Positions 9,656 to 21,600 of a stretch of DNA of 64,000 nucleotides are shown one piece after another. Origin of the DNA: Elusimicrobiota bacterium (GTDB taxonomy: Bacteria; Elusimicrobiota; Elusimicrobia; FEN-1173); the NCBI GenBank assembly GCA_016715645.1, contig JADJZR010000003.1, forward strand, positions 1 through 64,000, in the 5' to 3' direction. Positions within the stretch are counted from its first letter, which is position 1. Every line of letters begins with the position of its first letter. The notes beneath the pieces were generated by a model. It was not told the origin of the DNA. It did no database searches and saw nothing but the letters and a program-made list of their open reading frames with translations. Made by a program: the position numbers and the translations under genes.

Positions 9656-9676
9656 ACGACACGCAAGCGTGGTCGT
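9656..9676. terminator. Stem-loop between two convergent stop codons
   Basis: The 27-base gap between TAA (9647-9649, plus strand) and TAG (9677-9679, read on minus) contains an imperfect inverted repeat: ACGACACG, loop CAAG, CGTGGTCGT, an 8-bp stem with one bulged base. It fills the gap almost completely, and its position suggests a shared bidirectional terminator or RNA 3'-end hairpin. No clear T run follows on either strand, so it is not a canonical intrinsic terminator. Confidence 0.45.
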
Positions 9677-12600
9677 CTACGCGCTCAAGTCCACCAAACG
9701 ACTGGCCCGTAACGCTTCCAACAGGTTCGCGGCCACGTTGCCCTTCAGGGCCGTGGGAACCAAGCCTTCCCAGATCTCTTGGTTCGTCGACATCGCTCCC
9801 AACCTCACCATAGGAACCAGGCTGGAATCCCACTTAAACACGATGGGAATGGCCGACCTCAACGTTCCCCGATTGATTTTCCCGTTGCGAAGCCCCTGGC
9901 CCTCTTTGCCCAATACCACTCGGCTGTAGCCTGACAACAGGCCCTTTAACTGGGCCCTTTCCGCCTGGGCGGACGAACCCAGGTTGTCAACCACCAACAG
10001 GTAAGTTGATTCATTAGAGTCGCCACTAAACTTTTGAACAATAGAGTCCACTGTCCCGTTGTCCACCGCTCCTTGATCGTTCAGGAACGATTTCGCATCA
10101 ACGGCGATAACCGTGGGGAACACCACTTGGCCCGTCAATTCCAGCAAGGTATCTCCCTGCCCCGCACGCGCAAAGGCCGTTTGGAACATTTCCGTCCGCG
10201 CAGAACCGCTCAGCGTTCGGTCCACCGCATCAATAAAGCCTTCCGCCACTCGTTGCGCGTCAACCCGGCGCAAATCATGGTCTCGGGCATCAGCAAGGAA
10301 GAGCGCATGGCCCATATCTCCTAAGGATTTCAACCCAGCCTTTTCAGCCACCCGCCGGCTCAACGCCACCGCCAGGGATTCCAAATCGGACCGTTCGGTC
10401 CTTTTTAGAGTAGAGAATTCGCCCATGCCAGCGTAAATAAACGCCTCGGCCACTTCATGGTTCACCTCAGCGAGCAGGTCAGCGGCCTGGGCTTTACCCA
10501 AATCCAGCAATATTTCGAATTCAATGCCCGTAGAGGTCTTCTTCATGGCTATTTCAGCCATCCCTTCCCCGCCGGAAGGCCGTTCCCCCACCTGAACTTT
10601 CGAACCAATCGGATAGCCCAAATACGCCTCGTAAGCGGGGACCATCACACGGTTTGACACGTCCGCCATGATCCTCAAAATCTCAGATTTGTTCCCGTTA
10701 CGAATGGCGTCACCTAACGATTTTTCAAGACCAGGCTCCATTCTCCCCATCACATCAGAGACAACGGTTGCCCTATTTATTTTCGGAATAATCACGCTTT
10801 CCCGAGTGGATGGAATGAACGGCATGAGCCCCCAACCACGGAGGACCTCCGCCGCGATCGCGTTCACGCGCGCCATGTCGGCCAACGCGCCGACATAAGG
10901 CCTTGCTCCCTCCCCGTGGGCATTGAAATACGCCCGCACCACAGCCGACGTGGCCATTGGCACATTTTCCGATGTCAGGCGGCCGGCCACGGACCGGCGA
11001 AGAGCCTCTTCCATCCTATTGATTTGGTCAAGAGTCAATCGGGCCGGCATTAAATCCATTTCCTGGAGTGACGCCGAAACCAATCCCACCAATAACGAAG
11101 CGTTGGCCCCATTGAGCGGAACCGTTTCACCCCGTTTAACCGCTTCCAGAAGATACTGACCAAGGGGAACAGAAACGGAAGGCCCAAATTGCATTTCGTC
11201 CACACGCCGAGACATCAACCGAACCACGAGACCTTCGTCGCCCTTTTCCAATTTGTAAAGAGTGGCGTTCCCCGCCCGATCCAACACCAACCCCTGATGG
11301 TTGCCGGCACGGCTCAGCCAGTCCATCACACTTGGGATAGGGAATCGGGCATCCAAATTCTCAACCACATGTACGTGCACCGGCATCCACATCTTCGCGG
11401 GTTGGATGGCTGTCGGATTAACGACCAACGATGCGTTTGTCGCTTGGACACCCGCCCCTTCCCACTGCCGGATTTCATGAACAACCAGTTCCGCTCGTTC
11501 GGTTAACCCATAGACTATTTGACCACCCTTCTCCAGACCGGAATTTCGGGCTTTTTCCACAAGGGCTTTCAATCCGTCCGCTGTCAGACCGGTCTCAAGG
11601 GCTTTGACCATAGCATTGGTATCATCGCCGGACACAAACTCAAGTTTCTTGTCCCTCCCGGCCCATTGGTTTGCCACGTAATACCCTAACGACACAAACG
11701 TCGGCATCACTTGCGCCAAAGCCGCTCCGACTTCCCCAGCGCCCAACTTCAAGTGCGCTTGTTCGTGCCACAACACACCTGCGGCCGCGGCGTGGGGGTT
11801 CCAGAACCCCAGTGGGTTAAACCAACGGGTCCACTTCGTTTCCATCAGTTCGGAAAACCGATCCCAGGTGTATAAAATTAATTTGGTCCCATGGTCGGCC
11901 TCGGCGGTTGGCTTTGTGCCCACATTGTCTTTGCCTATTTCCAATCTCCACTGGTTAAGGTAATAACCAAATGCACCCACCCCCGCCAAAACCAACGGTG
12001 CCAGGGCCGCAACAAAACCCGTCATATCAAAGGCAGCCAAGAGGACCATCCCAACCACCAAGCTCGCCGTCAAAGCGGCACTTCCAGCCGCCGCCCATCC
12101 TTGCCCCGCCGTTACCAGCGAACTCGCTTCAGGCGGAGTTGGGGGATCAATGAGAGAAGTCCGCGATGAGCCCACACTATCTTTTCGGGCATTTTCTATT
12201 CGCTCCGTTTCTTGACGTGTTAACTTAATTGTTGCTACAAGAGTACTTAAACCCGGAGAATCATCAGCTATCGGATTTTCCGTCAATTCTCCATATATGA
12301 ATTCATTTACACTAGAAAACATAGCTTGGTCGGAAGCTTTGACCTCACCTTTGGAACGAGCGACTTGATCCAAAGCCGCCTCACCAATTTTCCTGTATAA
12401 ATAATCCTCAAAATACCCTTTTACTCCTCTGCTGGTTTCCATAACATTATTAATTTTCACATACAGAATTTCCTTCTCAGCTCGAGTTTTTCCTCCAACA
12501 GAAAGTAAGAGTTCTCCAAGTCGCCCTAAAAGGTAATCTTTTATCGTCACGATATCCGGGAGATTAGGATATTCTCCATTTTCATCTTCCACAAACTCAA

Positions 12601-15600
12601 ATTCGCGGTCGAGAATAAACATTCCCTGGTCATTCCTCTTCAATCCGTATGGAATTTGAGTTTTCGGGTCCACCGACCCAAACGACGCGGCCCTTTTGTA
12701 TTCATAAACCTCAACATTCGCACTCTGGCCGCGGTTATCCACTCTTGTGGCTTCCATCACCGGGACTCCCCCATACTCGATTCCCTGATCTCTTTCCGGG
12801 GTCGCTGGGGAGTAATATCCTTCATACGCCTCGACAAAATCAACTTCATCCCCTGTCGTTGTTTCCCCCGCCCCGTAAACATAGTTTTTCGGCCCATCAT
12901 AAGGAGAGGGGCGCGATTCTTGAACGTAACTTACGGAGAATGAAGAATTTCGAGGTTTTGATCTTTGTTCGGGAACGCCCTCTTGCTCCAACGCTTCGGT
13001 GTCTTTCGCGATCAGTGCATTCACTCGGTCAAGTTGAGATCGAACCTCGGCCCTACGCGCCCGAACCTCTTTTAGATCGGAACCAATGGCTTTTTTCTGG
13101 TCGTCCAGTGTTTGTTGGCCACGATAGCGTGGGTCCAATTGGGCCCGTAATTCATTAACGCGGTTGTCGAGATCCGTCAGGAAATCGGAGGATTCCCTTT
13201 TCACTCCCAACTCTCTTTCCGCCCTCGCCACGATCGTCTTTTCAGCCTGTTCCACGCCTCCTTCCACGGTCGTTGCCAGCCGATAAACGCGCTTCGTTTC
13301 GGCAAGAGATTCCAGGGTTGACACGGCCTTTTCGGAAGACACAAGGGTGTCTTCCATTTGACCTAACCGCTCCTCTTGTTCAGTCAGCATCGTTCGGCTT
13401 TCTTTAAGATTCGAAAGACCCGTTTTAGTTTTCTCAACTCGGGTCAACCAGATGTTAATCTCCTGATCAAGTTTTCTGTCCGCTTTACCTGCAACCCGGG
13501 AATCCCACCAGGCTGTCAACTTTGCACCAATCCCCTCCGCCGCATCGGCCTGAGCCACTTTTCCTCTTGCCCATTTTTCGGCCCGCTCGGCCTTTTCTTC
13601 TTTCGCTTTCAACCTGGCATCAGCCTTTTCTTGTTTCGCCTTTACCTTGGCCTCAGCCACTTCTTTGGCCTGACGAAGGATGTCTTCCCTCTGGATTGCC
13701 CTTTGGTTTTGGCGATCAGCCCGTGCCTGGACTTCCGCCGCCTTTGCCGAGACAATAGCACGGGGATTTTCTTCTCCCCATTTCACCCCGAACCCGGCCG
13801 ATTCCAACCGAGCAAGGGCTTGCCTGAACTGGGCCGGCTCGTAATCTTCCAATAGCTCCAAGTGCTGGAGTAACCGGGCCCGAATGCTATAAGAACGGAT
13901 TTTGTCACCCTTCGTGAACGTCAGCCCGTCAATAAACCGCCCGATCACGTCCACGGCCTCAGCCGAAGGTTCCACCGCCGTCGCCACTCCAATCGTTGCG
14001 GCTACCTCTTCCGCGACGGTTTCCGATGTTTCGGACTCAGCCTCAGCAGGTACGGCCGGGCGTTCAGTGAACTCCACAAAGTTCAACGCATCACGAATCG
14101 CCAACACCGGCCGGTTTTGCCATTCTTTAGGCAACAGTTTCATGGCCCGGGGGGGCAGAACATCTTTCAATAGGGCCCCGGGATCTGCGTCGTTCATGAG
14201 GTTGATCATGGTTTCCCGGTCCGCCAGAGGGTCCAGCGATTTAACAATCGTACTCGCATCTTTGGCCAACCGATCCATTCGCAGGTCCTGCCGCACTCCC
14301 TTAAAGTTATTCCCAACATCATTCGAGAGCGCGTAGGCAACCGCACCTTCTACATCATTCACCACGGAATCGAAGAGGGGCGGATTTGATAAATAAGCAT
14401 CCCACACAGCCAGGGCCAGTGACTGCCTGACAGCGCCGACTCTTATGTTCCCCACGGACGCATTATCGGTCCACAAAACATCGGATATTTCTCGATTGTC
14501 AGCATCTCCGGTCAGTATCCTCAAAACAACCTTCACATTCCGGGGATCTCTTAGGTCACCCACCGCTTTAAGAATTTCCTGGGCTTTGGGCTGTAATCGA
14601 GAATCGACATACCGCTCCAGCTGGGCCTTCGCGTTACGGCCCGGCACACCGCGCAGTGTTGGGAAATACTTCGCGGCCAATTCTTTTGACATCGCGTCAT
14701 TGCCCGTAAGCAGAGCCACCGTTTCATTGATCAAGGCGGTCCGTTCCATTGGCATCATTTCCCACGGAGACTCAAGCATCAATCTGGTTTTCTTTAATAC
14801 CCCATCGTTAACTATTAACTCGTTGACCCGGCCCGCAGAAACTCCCTCAGCCTTCCGTGCCGCGCTCAACTTTTTAGGTGTTTCCACATCGTAGAGTTCC
14901 CTCACGGCACTTAATGGAACGGTTAACAGGGAAGCCGGCAATTTGGCCCTCGTTTCTTCACCCAAGGCGTCATAAAGAACAGCATTCGTACCATATCTCC
15001 TGCTCTCAGACGCATCCGCCAAAACGCTCGCACGAACCACAGCTCCCTCGGGCAATGATCCCAACACTTGCTCAAGGATTTCCGAACGGATCTTGCTGAA
15101 CGCAACAGGGTCCATCTCTGTCGCCATTCCAGACAGGCGTCCCTCCAATTCTTCCACCGCGACCGAGACGTCCCCATTTTGGGCCAGCGATTGTAAATAA
15201 CCACTCAGGTCGAATTCAGTACCCACAAAAAGACTCATTTCCTTCGCCCGAGCATAGCTCAACAGAGACTCCGATACTCCGGGCCAATGACGGTGAACCA
15301 TCAAAGCCGGCATTCCCCGCATATCCGCTGACACCAGGTTTACCAACCCGCTATCCACACCCGCCGCTTCCAGGGCCATCCCCAATGTCGGAGACTTTGA
15401 TTCCGACAAAATTTTACCGTTGGCCAGCCGATTAAGTGTGTCGTCTATCGCAAGCGCCAACGAAACAGCTTGGGCCTCGGGCATCTTCGCAGAGAGCAAC
15501 CCCTGGACCGACTGACGTTCATGTTGAACACGATCGGCAACAAGATACGCCCGCATATACAAAGGATCAGCCGTATTCCATTCTGAAACGTTCCACTTAA

Positions 15601-18600
15601 CACCACTCTTTGCCAAAATCGAGGCCACCTGCTCGCGCATCTCCGGCGACATGCCGGTCAACATGTCGGCCATTAATTTTTCCACCCGCTCTATTGAACG
15701 CCCACGTGACAGTCCTTCCCATTGACGCGCGTAATAGTCCACGACCGCGGCCCTTCGGAGTGGATCCCCCTGCTCGGCCATTTCTTCTATCCAACCTCGC
15801 CTTCGGTGCTCTAACACCCCATCACTTTTCCAGCCCTCTTCCATCGTGGCAAGACGTTTCATATCTCGCTCTAACAAACCAGCTTCGATGGACGCCCCAA
15901 TCATTCTTTCCCCTCGGAAATAGTGCGAGGCGCGACCTCCCAGGTCCCACCGACGAGGCGCGACCGGAAGGCTCACATTTACTTCACCTTCTTTCAACAC
16001 CCCCAGAGCCATCTCTTTTTCTTCCTGGGTGGACCCAGCCAATATCCCGGCCAAACTTTCAACAGCCCCCGTTAACGGGTCCGCCGCGTCCAACACAGCC
16101 CAGGCTTTTGCCGCCACAGCGAAAGAATGATTAAAGGCCTGGCTAACAGAAGGCACCGTCCCCGTTAGCCCGTGTTCGCGTGCGGCCCAATTTCTCGCTG
16201 CCTGGGCAACCATCGCCCGACCCGCCACACTCCGCCGGGTTGTGTCAGGGAACCCGTAACCGTATTCCCCAAGAACTCCTCGCATTGCTTCTCGTTTTTT
16301 GGCGTTACTGTCCACCGCATACCGCGAGATAAGCCACCGACGGGCTCCCGCCAACAACCCCGGCCCCTCCCCATTCTCCAGATAGCCGGTTACAATATCT
16401 ATCTGTCGATCGCTGAACCCCGCTTTTTTCAAATCTTTGGCCACGGTGGTCCTAGCCTCCGCCAACTTCGATTTCAATTCTCCTGCAAATCCCGAAGGAT
16501 TCTCCCGGTCAAAGGACATGCCGGCCAACACGTTTCGCGCAAAATCCGGCGATAAGCCCACCAACCGCGACAGAGGTTCCGCCAACCACTGAACACCGTC
16601 CTCCCCTCCAACCAGGGCGCGAACATCAATGCTGTCAGCGATGTTTTGTCCGAACCGAGCTGCAACCCACCGCCGACCCTCTTCGATCCCAGACAACTCC
16701 GGAATCCCTTGGGAAACAACCGCTAAATCACCCAACAAGTTCTCCGGAGTGATGGCCTGTTCGCCCATAAAGCTACCAGCCGTGGGCTTGGAATCACTTA
16801 CTGTCTCCACTAAATTTGCCCACGTCACGGGCAGATTGGCTTCCAGTTGGCCCGCCAATGATTGCACCGCATTTTCTCTGGCATCGAGACCTAGCCTGTC
16901 CGGCGTCTCAACCGGTGTTACCTTTCCTTCCTTTATTTCAAATACCGCAGGGCCACTGTTTCCTGCCTGAACCGTGACTCGCCGGGTCCCTTTCTCGTCA
17001 CTAACCATCGACGTCGGCGCAACATCTGTATTAAATACCGCCAACGGTTTTTTAGAACTGGCTTTAGGATCGAACACCTCCACTGAATCCCCTTCCCGCT
17101 TAAACACCAGGCCATTTTGGTCAACCGTATAAACCATCCGCCGGTCCCCGGGCAAAACAACCGTTAAGTAACGGTTATTGTTTTGGATATACCTCTCGAC
17201 ATCAGCCTGTTCCGACTGCGCCGCAACACCCCACATCGTGATCAGATTTTTGTATGTAGCCTGGGTGGCATCAAGCCCTACCCGAGCCGAGCGAACTTCA
17301 TCTTGATTCCCGAGCGCTTCCAACCAGGTATTGTAGACAGCATGACCGAGCATCTTCACATGGAAGATTTCCTGCATGGCCCACATATGCCCCGCGTGGG
17401 TCAATCCATTGCGGCCCAATGCTTGATAAACAATCGCCACTACTTTCGGATTGGAGCCGAAATCCTCATTGAGGGCGCTCTCAACAGGGAATTCTTTTTT
17501 CAACCTCGTTTCGATCTCGTTCACCGCACCCGTGAAAGAATCCCCAAACCGAACCTCCCCATAGGCCCGCACCACATCCCGATCTGTAACACCATATTCC
17601 TTAGCCAAAGAAGCCCGAGCTTGGCTGTTCAGAGCCCACCGCTGTTGACCTTTAGATCCCCGCGCCGAGTCGCGCTCTTCCGTCATTTTTTCTTTTAGTA
17701 TCTTAACGGCCCGGGTTTTCCAGAACCCATCCACTTCCGACACCCGCAGGCCGCTTAACTCGCCCACAGTCACTTGAGCCATGGCTTCTGCGCCCAGTCT
17801 CTGTTGGGTGGCATTACTACCCTTGGCTTTGTTAATCGCCGCCCCGGTCAGAGCATTGTAGGCGGTTCGATTACCAAAGTCAGTTCCGCCCACCAGTCGG
17901 ACAAGCAGAGCTTCCCTCTTTTCAAGCATCCGCCCGTTCGTAAATGGATCAAACCCCTCTTCATTGGTATCCAATAAGGGAGCCATCCGTTCAATGTCAT
18001 GCAGGGTTATTTCGCCCACATTTCGCACGAGACTAGGCTTACTTCCCGCTTCTTTCACGTCAGCCGCGCGACTCTCGTTGGCAAGCCTTACCATTTGCTT
18101 GTTGGAAAGTTTATCCGGATCGGACGTAGGCAAAATGTACTCGTTGAATAGAGGAACCCCATGCTTTGCCGTCACAACACCCGCCGCGATCGCCAACACA
18201 GCCACAAGAACTCCGGCCAACGGCCACGCCAAGACCGCAGCCACTGCCGCCGCACCTGGAATCAGCGGCACAACAAGACCTCCAACCACGCCAAAAACCA
18301 TGCTGGGGGCGTTCTCTAATTGTTTTCCCATCATGCCGCTGGGCCGAACCCCCACTTTTCCAAACAGGTCCATCACACGTTCAGGCGTTAACCCCATTTT
18401 TGGCGATAAGAATTTCCCAGCTAAACCAAACAGGGTGCCTCCCAAAAGGTTAAGCACAAATCCTGACGCGATAATGACGGGTAATCCCGCCGTCACAGCC
18501 ACAGACCCCACCGCGGCCACCGCACCCGCACCAGCTATGCCGGCTGTCCATTTCGCGGTCCGCCCTGACATCCCAAACGGCAGGCGCCTTCCGTTCCGAT

Positions 18601-21600
18601 TCAAAAACCGCTCTCTCGTAACGGCAAAGGAATCTCTAACAGTCACAGTTACAGTATCCTGCCTGCTCATCTGGGCATATTGCAACCGGGTTTCTAACTC
18701 TTTGCGATCCACAGTCCCTTTCTTACCCGGTAGGACACCCCATTTCCGGTCGCCCTCAATGTAAACCTGCTGCTGATCCTTCCCAGCCGTCACGGCCGCC
18801 TGGGCTTTTTCCACAGCCACTTCCGCCGTCTTTTCTCGCGGCCGAGTTCCTTCTAGCCCATACGTCAACCAATCACTTAACGAGCCCCCAACCACCGCCT
18901 GTTTGGAACGAATATCATTCCCCTGATTATTCAGCTCGTGGGTCACACTTGACTTGAAGGCTGCTCGTTGTGTGGGATCGGTTAGACCAAGCCCTTGAAC
19001 AGACAACGCCAAAACCTGGTCCCGATTTTCTTCCAAACTTAACCCAGCACGACGGGCAAGACGTTCCAAACTTCCACCACGAAGATTGGCAGTCGTGGTG
19101 AACTGCCCTCCGATCCAATGTCCCGCCGCTCGGGCATACCCCATTACCGACAAACGCTGTTTAACATCCGCTTCCCAGGGTTTCGTGAATCGCGTCTCAC
19201 GAACCATACGGTCTTGATATTCCTGTTCAGCAACCTGATCCGCCGCGACTGCCTTTAATAGGAGCATGGTCGCGTCACTCCGATCCCCCCCCCCGTGATC
19301 GACAATGGCCTGGGCCAATGTCAGCCCATTCAAGTCACCCGCCACGGATTTTACAACCTCGCCGATATTTCCAGCCTGGCCCATTATTATTCGGGCATCT
19401 TCTGCTAATCCGATCAGGCCCGCCACGGTTCTGTCCGCCGAAACACGCAGATAGCCTTGTTCTCGCCATCCAACGACGGTTTCAAACGCGTCGGAAGCCA
19501 GGTCGAACGGCATAAGCCCAGATCGTTGTTCATCGTCGGACCATGCCGCGTCCATCGCAAGGTATTGGGCCGCCCAATATTGACCGGCTGTCGTCAATTT
19601 GTCGCCTCGGGTCATATCGTTGTCCCGTAGCCAGGTCACCATTTTAGTAACCTGCGCGCTCTCTGCCCTCACGGTTGTCGGAGCCCGCTCACCCGCAGCT
19701 CGGGGAGCCTCTTGGGCTTGTTCAGTCACACGGGTTGTTGCGGCCCGTTCCGACAGTTCCGTCACTGTCCGAGGAGCCTGGGCCCGATTCAAATAGGTCA
19801 TCACGCTCGGCGAATCCACTTTCGGCGCCTCCCGTGGGACGTCCACGGCCTGAACCGAAGAATGGAACCGATCCGCAAAATCACCCAATCCCCGCGACCC
19901 ATACAAGCCCCGGGAAGGATCCACGTCTGGGCGTCTCGCCGAGTCCGCAAACTCCAATGTTTTGAAACCCGACTGTTCAGACAACAACCGAAGCATCTTT
20001 TTTCCCTCACTGGTGAGACCCTGCCGCAGTTCACGACCAGCGCCGCCCCGGGCCCACGTTTGCAGTTCCACCTGATACTGGCGATACTGACCTCGCAATG
20101 CGTCAATGGACAGAGACGGCGCCTCGGTTCCCTCAACCATCGATCGGGCTCCGCGATGGGATTTGGATTCAAAATTCTCCAACCATTTTTCAACCACGGC
20201 CGCATCTTTTGCAAAGGCGGGATTGTCCATTAACATTCTCAAGATATTCCCCATCGAGGCTTTCATGGCCGAATTGATTTCTCGATAAGAGGCTTCTTGG
20301 CTATATCGTCTCCCATTAACGACCGCTTCACCCCAGAATTGCTTCGTTTCAAACTGCCCCCGTTCTCTCTCGCTACGGTTCATGACGAGCACATCGACGT
20401 TGTCAGCGTCTCGGTTACGCCCCACCCCCTGCTGGAGCCGGTCCGCCGTCACATCCCGGTCCGTCACCAGGATAAACTTTGTCGAGTCTTTTGCTTCCGC
20501 TCTCACTTTCGGGTCAAACCCCGTTACACGATCAGAAATGAAGAGGTATTTTGCCCCCGTCAAGTCCACATTTTGGCCGTTTTCTAATTTCACTCCATTT
20601 TTTGCAATTTCCCCAGCGCGTTCTTCCGTCATCTTTCCTTTCTCCACCCACTTCCCCCCCTCCAATTTCAACAAAACAAAATCTTTTCCGCTTTCACCCT
20701 GCATCACGATGTGATCAACTCCCTTCGTCGCGGCGGCCTTTTTCCCCATCTCAAAGGCCTCCCGCGGGGACAACTTTGAGCTTTCAACGAACAACATCGT
20801 TTGATCGCCCATTCGCGCCGTCAAATCTCTTGATTGAAGATCCCGACCCACTAAATAAATGTTCCCATCTTTCAGCTTTCCTGGCCGAGAGGCCGGCGGA
20901 ACATCGGTCTTTATTCCGTAGACCAACTCCAGCGTTCTCGACATGGCCGCCAAAGTACCTGTCCATCCCGCCACGCGTCCGCCGTGGGTAGAGACAAAGT
21001 TAATCACTTCTCCCAGGGTTGTCATGGTCGATCCCAGGCTCAGATAAACGTTTTCCCCGCGAATAATCATTCCATTGGTTGCTTTGGCAAAGATTTCATA
21101 CGCGAGGGCTTCTTCTTTTTGACTAAACAATCGATCCGTCTCAAGCCGAACTTCGCTCTTGGGAACAGCTCGATGGGAGTCCACATAAACCTGCGCCTCC
21201 CCCTTACCATCGTGAACGGTATATCGAACAAACCCGTTTTTCATGTCTTCGATTTTTACGTTACGGATTTCCACCATACTCAAATTAATTCCAACGGCTT
21301 TCAACTCCGCCGCCAACTGCCCGTATTTACTTCCTTCAACATACTGTTTAAACGTCTTACGTTCCCCAACAGCCATATTAAATTCGTCATGGACTGCCTT
21401 CTGATCCTGGTATACGCCATAACTGCTCGCAACCCCTTCCTTTTTGGAGGCTACGGAAATGAGTGCATCCAGTTTGGCCAAGGCCGATTGATCGGCCGAG
21501 GATAATTTGGAGATCCCCTGATCCACCCGTTCAACAAAATCTTTCCCTCGACCTGTATGTTGGGCAAAATCACGTAATACCGCGTCTCGCATACCTCGAT

